From positions 93,309 to 157,308 of the forward strand of contig JANSXK010000004.1 of the NCBI GenBank assembly GCA_024742995.1: a stretch of 64,000 nucleotides of DNA, written 5' to 3'. The notes beneath the pieces are model-generated. The model saw nothing but the letters and a program-made list of their open reading frames with translations. It was not told the DNA's origin and did no database searches. The position numbers and the translations under genes were made by a program. Shown in pieces: positions 8,350-17,277 of this stretch. Source of the stretch: Gammaproteobacteria bacterium (lineage in GTDB: Bacteria > Pseudomonadota > Gammaproteobacteria > Legionellales > Legionellaceae). Numbering within the stretch: position 1 is the first letter of the stretch; the number at the start of each line of letters is the position of its first letter.

Positions 8350-9456
8350 ATGAAGTTGGTTAATTTTTTGCAACAATTTTTAAGGAATAGTAATCAATCA
8401 GCACAAATGGCAGTTGAAATAAGGACTGGCCTCGCCAATCATTCCGAATTGGTCAATAGAAAATTTGATGCATTAATTCCGATGATTGAAAATCTAAATC
8501 AGAGTATTGCCAATCTAAACCATAGTATTAACAATCTAAATCATCAAGATGCTGACCTATCAGGTTTTCAAAGTCCGCCAGGGGCAGCGAAAACAGCCCC
8601 AACTAAACCTTTATTATTTTCTGAAAAAACATTGAACGTAGCCCATCCTGATTATAATGCAGATCTGGTTCGTAATTTTCCTGGAAAATTGTTTAATATG
8701 GACACGGGCATCAACAATGTTGTGTACGATGAACTGAAAAAAATGATTTTAGGTAACGAGATTTCTGAGGATCAATGGCAGGACATCTTAAAGCAAAGTT
8801 TAGCAGAGTTGAAAGCGATTCCACACGCAGAACAACTTTTTCAGCGTATTGCATACGTCGAAAATTATATGACTGAATTAGGAAGCAAATATGGATCTGT
8901 CTATAGGCCTGGTTGGGTGAATCTGGATGACGCAATATTCCTATATTGGGTTGTCAGGAATTTAAAACCAAAAACAATTGTACAAACAGGTGTTTGTAAT
9001 GGCTTATCTGCGGCGTTTATGGTTTTGGCAATGGTTAAAAATGGTGGTGAAGGTAATTTGCATACGGTTGATCTTGCGCCTACATTTAATGCTGACGATC
9101 CTGCATGGACAGCCAAAGGCGAAATTTACGGGGTTACGATTCCGGAAGGCAAAACATCTGGTTGGCTGGTTCCAGATGCTTATCAAGACCGATTTTCTGT
9201 GATTCAAGGTGACGCAAAACTAATGTTACCTGAATTATTGAAAAAACTAGGCAGTATCGATATGTTTTATCATGACTCTGATCACACTTATGAACACATG
9301 ATGTTTGAGTTTATGGAAGCCAAAAAATATCTATCAAAATCAGGCGTTTTTGTTGCAGATGATATTTCTTGGAATGCCTCATTATGGGATTTTGCAGATG
9401 AGTATCAAGTGCCCGCCTATAATTATAGAGGATCTGTCGGGATTGCTTGTTTTTAA
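8350..9456 (+). CDS. SAM-dependent methyltransferase with N-terminal coiled coil
   Basis: 368 residues. Residues ~1-75 are predicted coiled coil and include a heptad repeat encoded by near-identical 21-base units at 8491-8547 (NLNQSIA, NLNHSIN, NLNHQ). The C-terminal ~200 residues form a class I methyltransferase of the CmcI/Methyltransferase_24 type: TIVQTGVCNGLSAAFM near 209, FYHDSDHTYEHM near 302 and VFVADDISWN near 335 (metal-binding acidic residues). A strong AAGGAG lies before the ATG. The gene stands alone, facing away from the glycosyltransferase operon. Methylation of a glycan, possibly with chain-length control through the coiled coil as in WbdD-type enzymes, is an inference. Confidence 0.82.
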   Translation: MKLVNFLQQFLRNSNQSAQMAVEIRTGLANHSELVNRKFDALIPMIENLNQSIANLNHSINNLNHQDADLSGFQSPPGAAKTAPTKPLLFSEKTLNVAHPDYNADLVRNFPGKLFNMDTGINNVVYDELKKMILGNEISEDQWQDILKQSLAELKAIPHAEQLFQRIAYVENYMTELGSKYGSVYRPGWVNLDDAIFLYWVVRNLKPKTIVQTGVCNGLSAAFMVLAMVKNGGEGNLHTVDLAPTFNADDPAWTAKGEIYGVTIPEGKTSGWLVPDAYQDRFSVIQGDAKLMLPELLKKLGSIDMFYHDSDHTYEHMMFEFMEAKKYLSKSGVFVADDISWNASLWDFADEYQVPAYNYRGSVGIACF

Positions 9457-9548
9457 AGCGCATCATTGGCGAATTTAAATGTAATCCCAGAGGATTTATG
9501 CGCCGGCTGTAACTCGGTGCAGGTTCTAATTCTGTGCGTTCGGTTGGC

Positions 9549-9728
9549 TCAAAATAATGTTTCGACATATTCCATTAGTGAGTCAAAGGTAGGAACGCCA
9601 GGATAGGGTCGGGTTAGTTTTGAGATCGCATCTAGACTATCGGGAAGAAAAATAAGCTTATCCGGGGTTTTAATAAAGCCTGGGGAATCGTAATTTATGA
9701 CGCCATTCCCATCTAGAATAATCATCAT
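9549..9728 (-). pseudogene. gmhB remnant with large internal deletion
   Basis: A 59-codon frame starts with MMIILDGNGVINYDSPGFIK, which is the N-terminus of D-glycero-D-manno-heptose 1,7-bisphosphate phosphatase (HAD family). It continues through PDSLDAISKLT and then jumps to PGVPTFDSLMEYVETLF, which resembles the extreme C-terminus of the same family. About 110 residues between are missing, and the catalytic DxD reads DGN. It begins 3 bases after the Wzt stop on the same strand. The intact enzyme would belong to heptose synthesis for LPS core; this copy cannot be active. Confidence 0.65.
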
Positions 9729-9731
9729 TTA

Positions 9732-10493
9732 TCATGAATCGCTTGCTGTATTCTGATCATAATATATTGCGTAAGCATCCTCTACCGAGCCAAAAAATTG
9801 AATCTCTCCGCCATTTAATAGCAGTGCCTTGTTACAGCAATCACGTATTAATCCATCTGAGTGGTTGGCAATCACAACAATGCTTGATTTATTAAGCAAG
9901 GAAGTCATGCGTTCAGTCGCTTTTTTTATAAAATCGGTATCTCCCACACCAAATACTTCATCAATCAATAATATATCTGGTGTCACGCTAGTGGAAATAG
10001 CAAATCCTAACCGTAGTTTCATGCCGTTAGAGTATGTCCTAACTGGCATGGAAAGGTAATCACCTAAACCAGTTAATGCAGCGATGTCTTGTTGTTGTTC
10101 TTTAATTTGCTTGTGAGTTAAGCCCAACATTATGCCGCGCATCACAATATTTTCGTTCCCGCTACATTCGCTCTCCATGCCTTGCATGATGTCAAACATA
10201 GAGGATATATGGCCATTGATAATAGCATGACCATTTGTTGGTTCATAAATGCCGGCTAAAACGCGTAATAAGGTGCTTTTCCCCGCGCCATTATGTCCAA
10301 TCAAGCCAATGCGGTCTCCGTGATTGATAGACATGCTGACATCACTGAGTGAACGTACCACCATATAATCTTGGGCGTTGACTGCGACACGGCCACCTGT
10401 TGCAAGACGCATAAATTTTTTTTTGAGAGATTGTGAATCAATATTATATACGGGGAATTCTACGGAGACGTTGTGTAGTTGAATACTTGCCAC
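9732..10493 (-). CDS. wzt: ABC transporter ATP-binding protein for polysaccharide export (Wzt-like)
   Basis: 253 residues from the GTG at 10493, which has AAGGA five bases upstream; the frame is open further but that extension reads through the permease end and is unlikely. Walker A GHNGAGKST is near residue 62, the signature TYSNGMKLRLGFA near 152 and Walker B ILLIDEVFGVGD near 170, then NHSDGLI as the H-loop. This is the O-antigen/teichoic-acid exporter subfamily. It lacks the C-terminal carbohydrate-binding domain of the E. coli O8/O9a Wzt, so export should not depend on recognising a capped chain end. It lies 11 bases after the permease. Confidence 0.88.
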   Translation of the reverse strand: MASIQLHNVSVEFPVYNIDSQSLKKKFMRLATGGRVAVNAQDYMVVRSLSDVSMSINHGDRIGLIGHNGAGKSTLLRVLAGIYEPTNGHAIINGHISSMFDIMQGMESECSGNENIVMRGIMLGLTHKQIKEQQQDIAALTGLGDYLSMPVRTYSNGMKLRLGFAISTSVTPDILLIDEVFGVGDTDFIKKATERMTSLLNKSSIVVIANHSDGLIRDCCNKALLLNGGEIQFFGSVEDAYAIYYDQNTASDS

Positions 10494-10504
10494 GATAGTC
10501 CTTA

Positions 10505-11374
10505 TTATAACCAGTAAATAATACGTGCTCGACATCGAATAAAAATATGAGCGCTCATTAGAAATCCTAAAATAGTCATCATGCCTGCAAAACATATATT
10601 CGCTGCAGAAGGAAGATGGCCTAGTAGCGGTTGTCGAATCAATTCAAGAAAAGCGTAAAAAGGATTCAAATCTACAATCCAATGTTTTATCCCTGTTAAA
10701 CTTTCCGGTCCCCACATCACTGGAGTTACAAAAAATATGACTTGTACTAAGCTTTTAACTACGGGGCCAATATCTCGATAGCGGGCACCAAGAACGGCTA
10801 AAAAAATGCCGTAAAATAAACAGTTCAAGTAGATAATAGCTAACGCGGGGATTAAAAATAGGGTACAAAGGTCGATTTTTATTTCTTTGTGAAAAAAGAT
10901 AAAAACAGGAATCATCACTAAAATATTGTGAAAAAAAATCAGGAGGTTACGTGCGATGACACGGTGAATGTGCAAACTGTATGGGAGCTTCATTTCTTTC
11001 ATGGACTGGGCTGTAAGAAACCCATCTGTACTTTCTACGATTAGAGCGGAGAGGAGCGACCAACTTAAGATACCGGACACAAGAAATGGGAAATAATGCC
11101 GCATGTCTGTTCTGAAAAGATTAGAGTACAAATAACCCATAGAATAAACGGTGATGGCCATGCTTAATGTTATCCAGAAGGGTCCCAGCACAGAACGACG
11201 ATAGCGTAAACCAATATCTTGATAGGCTAGCATGATCCAAATTCGCCATTGTAGCATGCCATCTTTTAAGTCTGACCAAGCTAAATTGAGTTGAGAGACA
11301 CGCGAAGTTTCAAAATCTTCGGTTGTAATTAGTGTTTCTACAGACGGTGTCGAATCTGCGTGATCAACAGTCAT
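10505..11374 (-). CDS. wzm: ABC-2 type polysaccharide export permease (Wzm-like)
   Basis: 289 residues with a cytosolic N-terminus and six hydrophobic segments. The family motif RRSVLGPFWITLSMAI is near residue 60 and RYRDIGPVVKSLVQ near 200, typical of polysaccharide ABC-2 permeases (PF01061). With the adjacent ATPase it forms the inner-membrane exporter for an undecaprenyl-linked glycan. It is the first gene of the minus-strand pair; the promoter must lie in 11375-11650, shared divergently with mdh. Confidence 0.88.
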   Translation of the reverse strand: MTVDHADSTPSVETLITTEDFETSRVSQLNLAWSDLKDGMLQWRIWIMLAYQDIGLRYRRSVLGPFWITLSMAITVYSMGYLYSNLFRTDMRHYFPFLVSGILSWSLLSALIVESTDGFLTAQSMKEMKLPYSLHIHRVIARNLLIFFHNILVMIPVFIFFHKEIKIDLCTLFLIPALAIIYLNCLFYGIFLAVLGARYRDIGPVVKSLVQVIFFVTPVMWGPESLTGIKHWIVDLNPFYAFLELIRQPLLGHLPSAANICFAGMMTILGFLMSAHIFIRCRARIIYWL

Positions 11375-11571
11375 AACTCTAATATATCCCTATAGTTTAG
11401 CTTAAGACTTTGCAAGGGTAGCATTTGGTTTTTGAGTAATCAATGGTATGTCGACTATTTTGTCTGAGCTTTGCATTTACATAGGTTACCAATGCGGTTG
11501 CAAATAATATGGAAAATCAGCACGATTCAGACGGATCTGCTGGCTAAAAAATAGTGATATCGTGAAGAACG

Positions 11572-11599
11572 TTGCACTTGATATCGATTGGTGTAGAAT
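11572..11599 (+). promoter_or_regulatory. sigma-70 promoter candidate for mdh with -10 palindrome
   Basis: TTGCAC (11572-11577) and TAGAAT (11594-11599) are separated by 16 bases and lie about 50 bases before the mdh start. The -10 box is inside a perfect inverted repeat, GTAGAA-TATT-TTCTAC, at 11593-11608, which could bind a repressor. Confidence 0.5.
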
Positions 11600-11650
11600 A
11601 TTTTCTACGCATCTACCTCGTTTGAGTAAATATCTATTAAGGACATCCAT

Positions 11651-12637
11651 ATGAGTGAAAAAGTAAGAGTTGTTGTTTCTGGCGCAGCTGGACAAATTGG
11701 TTATGCATTGTTATTTCGTATCGCTTCGGGACAAATGTTCGGGGATGTGGATGTCGAACTCAATTTATTAGAATTAGAACAAGCCTTACCTGCGCTGCAT
11801 GGTGTGGCAATGGAATTGGATGATTGTGCGTTCCCGCGTTTAAAACGAGTACTGTGCACGTCGGATCTGAATGAAGCCATGGATGGCGTTAATTGGGCAT
11901 TGTTGGTGGGATCTGTGCCTCGTAAGGAAGGCATGGAGCGTTCTGATTTATTGAAGATCAATGGTGGTGTGTTTATCGGCCAAGGCAAAGCACTGAATGA
12001 ACGTGCTGCGGATGATGCGCGTATTTTTGTGGTTGGTAACCCTTGTAATACCAATTGTTTGATTGCCAAGCATTATGCCAAAGATATTCCGGATGATCGC
12101 TTTTATTCAATGACACTTTTGGATGAATTGCGTGCGCGTACGCAATTAGCTCAAAAAGCACAAGTAGATGTGACGGACGTGACTGAAATGACCGTCTGGG
12201 GTAACCATTCTGCGACCCAGTTTCCTGATTTTGGTCATGCGAAAATCAATGGTATTTTGGTGCCTGGCGTGATCACAGATGAAGCTTGGTTGAAAGATAC
12301 GTTTGTACCAACAGTTCAACAACGTGGTGCGGCGGTGATTAAGGCCCGCGGGGCTTCTTCAGCTGCGTCTGCTGCTAATGCAGTGGTCGGTTCGATTCAA
12401 CATTTATTGACAGACACGCCGCCGGGAGAATCTTTTTCTATTGGTCATTCTTCCAAAGGCGAATATGGGGTGGATGAAGGCTTGATGTTCTCTTTCCCCA
12501 CACGAATAGAACAAGGTCAGGTAAAAATTATCGAAGGCTTAGAATTTGATGCCTATGGTAAAGAGAAATTTAATGCAACCCTAGAAGAACTTCGTTCAGA
12601 ACGAGATACTGTGAAAGAACTCGGTTTATTGGATTAA
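11651..12637 (+). CDS. mdh: malate dehydrogenase
   Basis: 328 residues, the normal length for the cytosolic-type (type 2) NAD-dependent malate dehydrogenase. The nucleotide-binding loop [11 protein letters not shown] is near residue 11, the substrate-binding loop [13 protein letters not shown] near 92-104 (with substrate-binding arginines), and the catalytic [11 protein letters not shown] near 184. It oxidises malate to oxaloacetate in the TCA cycle. AAGGA lies eight bases before the ATG. It is followed 19 bases later by gloB, probably on the same transcript. Confidence 0.96.
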   Translation: MSEKVRVVVSGAAGQIGYALLFRIASGQMFGDVDVELNLLELEQALPALHGVAMELDDCAFPRLKRVLCTSDLNEAMDGVNWALLVGSVPRKEGMERSDLLKINGGVFIGQGKALNERAADDARIFVVGNPCNTNCLIAKHYAKDIPDDRFYSMTLLDELRARTQLAQKAQVDVTDVTEMTVWGNHSATQFPDFGHAKINGILVPGVITDEAWLKDTFVPTVQQRGAAVIKARGASSAASAANAVVGSIQHLLTDTPPGESFSIGHSSKGEYGVDEGLMFSFPTRIEQGQVKIIEGLEFDAYGKEKFNATLEELRSERDTVKELGLLD

Positions 12638-12656
12638 AGCATAGGGTTGTATCGTG

Positions 12657-13424
12657 ATGCAGATTATCCCAATTCCAGCATTACAAGATAATTATATTTG
12701 GACGATGATCAATCCGGCTGAGAAATTGGCCGTGATTGTCGATCCGGGGGAAGCTGTGCCTGTTTTGGGGTATTTGCAAGCGCATGATTTGACCCTGGCG
12801 GGCATATTTTTGACCCATCACCATTGGGATCACACCAATGGGGTCAGTGATATTTTGACTCATACGGCAGTGCCTGTGGTGGCCTCAGCGTTGAGTCAGG
12901 TTGATGCGGTAACACAGCGTTTGCAAGATGGCGAGCGTATGATATTGAATGAGCACTTCCCAGAATTTACAGCAATCACCGTTCCGGGGCATACCCTAGA
13001 TCATACTGCTTATTGTGTAGATACCGCTGTTTTTAGTGGTGATACCCTTTTTGGTGCTGGTTGTGGGCGCTTGTTTGAGGGTACGGCATCACAGCTTTAC
13101 CAGTCTTTGCAAAAATTTGCCGCTTTATCAGATGATACCCAAGTCTATTGTGGGCATGAGTATACTTTGGCAAATTTGAAGTTCGCGCATTTGGTTGAGC
13201 CGGGCAACCAGGCCATTTTGCAGCGTATGGACAAAGTGAAACGATTGTATGAAAAAGCGCTTCCGTCATTGCCATCTTCATTGGCTGAAGAAAAGGAAAC
13301 CAACCCTTTTCTACGTTGTGATAGTTTAGAAGTGATTCAGCAAGTAGAACAGCATGTGCAACGCAAACTTCCTAATCCTGAGGAAGTGTTTGCTGCGTTG
13401 CGGGGATGGAAAGATACTTTTTAG
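12657..13424 (+). CDS. gloB: hydroxyacylglutathione hydrolase (glyoxalase II)
   Basis: 255 residues of metallo-beta-lactamase fold. The metal-binding THHHWDHTNG is at residues 53-62, PGHTLDH near 110, FSGDTLFGAGCGRLFEG near 127 and CGHEYTLANLKF near 164, all glyoxalase II hallmarks, with the C-terminal HAGH domain. It hydrolyses S-lactoylglutathione to lactate and glutathione. A GTG lies directly before the ATG at 12657; the ATG gives the canonical MQIIPIPALQDNY start. Confidence 0.95.
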   Translation: MQIIPIPALQDNYIWTMINPAEKLAVIVDPGEAVPVLGYLQAHDLTLAGIFLTHHHWDHTNGVSDILTHTAVPVVASALSQVDAVTQRLQDGERMILNEHFPEFTAITVPGHTLDHTAYCVDTAVFSGDTLFGAGCGRLFEGTASQLYQSLQKFAALSDDTQVYCGHEYTLANLKFAHLVEPGNQAILQRMDKVKRLYEKALPSLPSSLAEEKETNPFLRCDSLEVIQQVEQHVQRKLPNPEEVFAALRGWKDTF

Positions 13425-13433
13425 CGTGTGGGA

Positions 13434-13447
13434 GGCAGATTGCTGCC
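13434..13447 (+). terminator. weak hairpin after gloB
   Basis: GGCAG-ATTG-CTGCC forms a five-pair stem ten bases after the gloB stop, followed by ATCTTAAT rather than a clear T run. It lies between convergent genes. It may be a weak bidirectional terminator. Confidence 0.3.
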
Positions 13448-13460
13448 ATCTTAATGTATA

Positions 13461-14144
13461 TTATCCTATCTTTACAGCAATTGGCGTGGTTGCAATGAGT
13501 GATTCCACGCTTTTTTGAACTTCAGCACGTCCTAGCTCACAAGCTTGCGCCACCAAAGTGTTGACATCAATCTCTTCGCCACCATCATGGTACTCATTAA
13601 ATTTGGTCCAGAAGGCATGAAACATAGGTTTCGTCTGTACTGCAATCATAAGATCAGTAAGTTGGGCTACGTTTTTTTCTTCCAAAAGTTGTGCATAATT
13701 TCCTTGTTGCAAAGCAGTTTGTATTTCTCCTCGATTATTCTGTACCCAATTTTCTCCGAATACAGTCAACAACCGCTGAAAGAAGTGCTCTGAAATACAA
13801 TCAGCATTATCTTGTTGATCAGCTTGGACGCATGCCGCATCAAATTCTGCGCTAAGATTGAACTCATCCGCCATTTTAGCTATGGCACGAAGTTGATAAT
13901 CTCGGTCGCTAGGTTTGATTGAGTGAATGTCTTCAAATTGGATACGACAATGATCTGTGAAATCCGTATTAAACGCATCAACGAGCTCTTGGATATCAGC
14001 TGCACCAGAGTTATTGGTAATTTGCTGATATCTCTCTTTTGAGTCTGATGTATGTTCTCCAAAGAGCGTGAATCTGTAAGAATGAGTTTCAGTTGTATTG
14101 AAGCGGGCGAGTCTATTTAACGACTCTGATCTTGTGTCGGTCAT
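13461..14144 (-). CDS. uncharacterised acidic cytosolic protein
   Basis: 227 residues with no signal peptide or membrane segment. It is acidic and rich in Gln, Asn and Asp, and mostly helical by eye, with two Cys-containing stretches. I do not recognise a family. It starts with MTDTRSESLNRL after a purine-rich run (AAAAAAGGG) six bases upstream. It is convergent with gloB and sits 78 bases upstream of prmA on the same strand, but is probably separate from it. The C-terminus (TTPIAVKIG) has no recognisable sorting signal. A lineage-specific protein or secreted effector would be possible, without evidence here. Confidence 0.7.
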   Translation of the reverse strand: MTDTRSESLNRLARFNTTETHSYRFTLFGEHTSDSKERYQQITNNSGAADIQELVDAFNTDFTDHCRIQFEDIHSIKPSDRDYQLRAIAKMADEFNLSAEFDAACVQADQQDNADCISEHFFQRLLTVFGENWVQNNRGEIQTALQQGNYAQLLEEKNVAQLTDLMIAVQTKPMFHAFWTKFNEYHDGGEEIDVNTLVAQACELGRAEVQKSVESLIATTPIAVKIG

Positions 14145-14222
14145 TTTTTTCCCTTTTTTAAAAAGTGGTCTTTATTTTATCACAATGGGTGTTTATGGCA
14201 AATAATTTCTTCATGTGACAAT

Positions 14223-15107
14223 TTAATGTTCTAAATTAGCATCGATTTTTTCAAATACTAAAAGCGCCCAATCGTTTTCGCGTTCTGAATTGAGCATTTG
14301 AAAATGGGATTGATAGGCTTCGATAAGTGGTTCTGCTTGATTGGCTAAGATGCCCGAGACGACCAAAATGCCATTAGGATGTAGCAAACGGTGGAAGGAT
14401 GGTTTTAACTCTAGTAGTGGGGCTAATAAGATATTGGCTAGGATCACATCAGCATTGGTTTTTAAGTTTTCAGGATAATCAATGGTCAATGTTCGAGGGG
14501 TGATGGCATTGGTAGTGGCGTTGTTTTCAGTGGCAGTGAGTGCTTGGGGATCAATATCTATCGCAGTTACATGTGATGCGCCTAATTTCAAAGCAGCAAT
14601 ACTCAAAATGCCGGATCCGCAGCCATAATCAATCACTGTTTTATCTTCAAGCTCCGCTTGCTCTAACCAGGTCAAGCATAGGGATGTCGTGGCATGTGAT
14701 CCTGTGCCAAATGCTAAGCCTGGATCTAAGATAAGATTGACTGCTTCTGGTTTGGGCGGCGTATGCCAAGAAGGGCATACCCATAAATTTTCGCCGAAGC
14801 GTTGGGGTTGAAATTGATCCAAACATGTTCTTTCCCACGCTTGTTGTTCTAGGGTTTCTACAGAGCAGGATGTTTTCGGATATTGCTGTGCGATGATTTG
14901 GATGATGCCGGCAACGTCAATATTGGGTTCGTATAATGCTTGCATGACCACGTGCGGCCATAAGGGTACGGTGCCAGGTTCGGGTTCTAAGATGGGGTCG
15001 TCGAATTGATCCGTCATGGTGACGGAGACGGCGCCATATAATTCTAAGAGATCGGATAGTAGATCGGCGTCACTGTGGGTGCAGTGTTCTATTTTTAGTT
15101 GTTGCAT
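14223..15107 (-). CDS. prmA: ribosomal protein L11 methyltransferase
   Basis: 294 residues, as in E. coli PrmA. The N-terminal substrate-recognition domain is followed by a linker and the class I methyltransferase core: GLAFGTGSHATT near residue 132, VIDYGCGSGILSIAA near 160, AIDIDPQAL near 183 and the NILLAPL catalytic loop near 225. It trimethylates lysines and the N-terminus of L11. The gene follows accC by 62 bases, which hold a REP-like repeat; accB-accC-prmA is a conserved gammaproteobacterial order. Confidence 0.95.
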   Translation of the reverse strand: MQQLKIEHCTHSDADLLSDLLELYGAVSVTMTDQFDDPILEPEPGTVPLWPHVVMQALYEPNIDVAGIIQIIAQQYPKTSCSVETLEQQAWERTCLDQFQPQRFGENLWVCPSWHTPPKPEAVNLILDPGLAFGTGSHATTSLCLTWLEQAELEDKTVIDYGCGSGILSIAALKLGASHVTAIDIDPQALTATENNATTNAITPRTLTIDYPENLKTNADVILANILLAPLLELKPSFHRLLHPNGILVVSGILANQAEPLIEAYQSHFQMLNSERENDWALLVFEKIDANLEH

Positions 15108-15117
15108 GTGTTGTTAC

Positions 15118-15172
15118 CCCCTCCCTCATCCGCCCTGCGGGCACCTTCTCCCCTGAGGGGAGAAAGGAATTA
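15118..15172. repeat. REP-like palindromic intergenic element
   Basis: The 62-base gap between accC and prmA contains two adjacent inverted repeats: GCCC-TGC-GGGC around 15137-15147 and TTCTCCCC-TGA-GGGGAGAA around 15149-15167. The C-rich CCCTCCCTCATCCGCCC start resembles dispersed REP-type elements of many proteobacteria. There is no T run, so attenuation or mRNA end protection fits better than a classic terminator. Confidence 0.5.
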
Positions 15173-16510
15173 TTCTTTTAGCAATGTTTCTAAATAGTGG
15201 ATATTGGTTCCACCTTCGATGAAATCGTGGTTGTGCAGGATTTTATGATGAAGGGGGATATTGGTTTTGATGCCATCGATGACCAACTCATCCAAAGCTG
15301 AGCGCATACGTGCGAATGCTTGGGCACGATCTTCGCCGTAAGAAATCAATTTACCAATCATAGAATCATAATGAGGTGGTACGGTATAGGAGCTGTATAA
15401 ATGTGAATCGAAGCGAATGCCAAGCCCGCCGGGTTGATGTAAGAGTTTGACTTGACCAGGGCAAGGCATAAAGGTTTGTGGATCTTCTGCGTTAATTCGA
15501 CATTCTAAAGCGTGGCCGCGGATTTGGATATCACTCTGTTTTAATGTCATAGGAATGTCACTGGCGATTTTGATTTGTTCTTTTATCAGGTCGACTCCGG
15601 TGATCATTTCTGTGACGGGATGCTCGACTTGGATGCGTGTATTCATTTCGATAAAATAAAAAGCACCGTCTTGGAATAAAAATTCAAAGGTGCCAGCACC
15701 ACGATATTTTAATTCTTTACATGCTTTGACAACGATGGATCCCATTTTTTGGCGTAATTTGTCTGAGATGCCTGGTGCAGGGGCTTCTTCCAATACTTTT
15801 TGATGACGGCGTTGCATGGAGCAATCACGTTCACCCAAATGTATTGCATGTCCTTTGCCATCTCCCAGGACTTGGAATTCGATGTGTCTGGGGTTTTCAA
15901 GAAATTTTTCCATGTATACCATGGGATTTGAAAAGACTGCTTTGGCTTCGCTACGAGTCAAGGCAATGGCGTTTAAGAGATGTGCCTCACTGTGCACCAC
16001 ACGCATGCCACGTCCACCACCACCGCCTGCTGCTTTGATGATGACAGGGTAGCCTATCTTTTTAGCCACAGAGAGATTAACGAGATTGTCTTCAGTCAAA
16101 GGACCGTCCGAACCTGGAACACAAGGCACACCAGCTTTTTTCATGGCGGCAATGGCAGAGACTTTATCGCCCATCATGCGAATGGTGTCACCATCGGGAC
16201 CGATAAAGCGAAAGCCACTTTGCTCTACGATATCGGCAAAATCAGCATTTTCAGCTAAAAAGCCATATCCGGGGTGAATGGCCACAGCATCCGTAATTTC
16301 GGCTGCAGAAATAATAGCTGGGACATTGAGATAACTTTTTTGCGACGGTGCGGGGCCAATACATACGGTTTCATCTGCCAAACGCACATGTAACAAATCT
16401 TTGTCGACATCAGAATGCACGGCAACGGTTTTGATGCCAAGTTCTTTGCAAGCACGTAAAATGCGCAATGCAATTTCGCCACGGTTGGCGATGACTATTT
16501 TAGAAAGCAT
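15170..16510 (-). CDS. accC: acetyl-CoA carboxylase, biotin carboxylase subunit
   Basis: 446 residues from the ATG at 16510 ([16 protein letters not shown]), preceded by AAGGGGA; the longer frame upstream runs into accB and is not used. It is an ATP-grasp enzyme: [11 protein letters not shown] phosphate loop near residue 163, HIEFQVLGD near 209, [20 protein letters not shown] near 231 and [14 protein letters not shown] near 288 with catalytic residues. It carboxylates the biotin of AccB using bicarbonate and ATP, the first step of fatty-acid synthesis. Confidence 0.96.
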   Translation of the reverse strand: MLSKIVIANRGEIALRILRACKELGIKTVAVHSDVDKDLLHVRLADETVCIGPAPSQKSYLNVPAIISAAEITDAVAIHPGYGFLAENADFADIVEQSGFRFIGPDGDTIRMMGDKVSAIAAMKKAGVPCVPGSDGPLTEDNLVNLSVAKKIGYPVIIKAAGGGGGRGMRVVHSEAHLLNAIALTRSEAKAVFSNPMVYMEKFLENPRHIEFQVLGDGKGHAIHLGERDCSMQRRHQKVLEEAPAPGISDKLRQKMGSIVVKACKELKYRGAGTFEFLFQDGAFYFIEMNTRIQVEHPVTEMITGVDLIKEQIKIASDIPMTLKQSDIQIRGHALECRINAEDPQTFMPCPGQVKLLHQPGGLGIRFDSHLYSSYTVPPHYDSMIGKLISYGEDRAQAFARMRSALDELVIDGIKTNIPLHHKILHNHDFIEGGTNIHYLETLLKE

Positions 16511-16521
16511 GTCATATCCCC

Positions 16522-16986
16522 TTATTCGATAATAAACAAGGGTTGGCCAAACTCTACTGGCTCGCCGTTGGCAGCTAAAATGCCAGTGATAACGCCCGAA
16601 CAATCCGCTTCAATTTCGTTGAACATTTTCATTGCCTCGATGATACATAAGGTATCCCCTGCTTTTACGGTTTTGCCCATGGTGACGAATGCGGGGGCAT
16701 CAGGAGAAGGTGATGTATACAATGTGCCGACCATTGGGGACAATACTGGATGCCCTGTAGGGGGGGTGTTTTGACTGGCAGGTTCGGGATCGGAGCTGAC
16801 AGGAACAACCTGTTGTGGCGGTGCGGCAGGTAATTGCACATGGGCGGGGGAATGGTGGTGGCCACCTTGCTGACCTTGAGATTGACGGCTTAGGCGTAAG
16901 GACTCTTCGCCTTCCTTGATCTCAATTTCAGTAAAGCCAATATCTACTAGCCATTCAACTAACGGTTTGATTTTGCGAATATTCAT
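16522..16986 (-). CDS. accB: biotin carboxyl carrier protein of acetyl-CoA carboxylase
   Basis: 154 residues from the ATG at 16986 ([13 protein letters not shown]). It has a helical N-terminal segment, a flexible linker rich in Gln, His, Pro and Ala (about residues 42-75) and the biotinyl domain with EAMKMFNE around residue 120, whose Lys carries biotin. It is 11 bases upstream of accC and forms an operon with it. An AGAGAG purine run precedes the start. Confidence 0.95.
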   Translation of the reverse strand: MNIRKIKPLVEWLVDIGFTEIEIKEGEESLRLSRQSQGQQGGHHHSPAHVQLPAAPPQQVVPVSSDPEPASQNTPPTGHPVLSPMVGTLYTSPSPDAPAFVTMGKTVKAGDTLCIIEAMKMFNEIEADCSGVITGILAANGEPVEFGQPLFIIE

Positions 16987-17084
16987 TGATAGCTCTCTTC
17001 TGCAATAGTACAATATTTTGGCGATCTTGCCTGAATTCTGAGGGGATGTCTAGATGCTATGTTCGTAGCACAATTTTAGTTACA

Positions 17085-17113
17085 ATTTTTCCTTAAGATA
17101 GTAGAATTGTCAA
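17085..17113 (-). promoter_or_regulatory. promoter candidate for accBC
   Basis: On the minus strand a perfect TTGACA (17113-17108) is followed after 17 bases by AAAAAT (17090-17085), about 100 bases before the accB start. The -35 is consensus but the -10 matches only four of six positions. The MITE-like element begins about 20 bases upstream of it. Confidence 0.4.
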
Positions 17114-17134
17114 CAGACCCAAATGAGAGTGAAT

Positions 17135-17257
17135 CAGGACTTACGAAAAACACCGATCTCTTCGTTGGATTTAGTATTTAATTCGGTCATTTAGTTATCT
17201 AAACTTCCTCATTAAATACTAAATCCGCCTTGACCTCGGGGTTTTTCGTAAGTCCTG
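17135..17257. mobile_element. 123-bp MITE-like palindromic element with 5-bp target duplication
   Basis: The element starts and ends with a perfect 17-base terminal inverted repeat, CAGGACTTACGAAAAAC. Inside, a second inverted pair (GGATTTAGTATTTAAT and its complement) and a central TTTAG/CTAAA pair make nearly the whole unit foldable. It is flanked by direct TGAAT copies (17130-17134 and 17258-17262), a likely target-site duplication. No coding capacity is present, so it would be mobilised by a transposase elsewhere. It lies between accB and pgi, only 20 bases from the pgi start. Confidence 0.8.
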
Positions 17258-17277
17258 TGAATATTAAGAGGTGAAGG

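Noticed and set aside
11486..11695. Minus-strand 69-codon frame over the mdh promoter and start
   Set aside because: It overlaps the mdh start and promoter, has no ribosome-binding site and no recognisable protein features.
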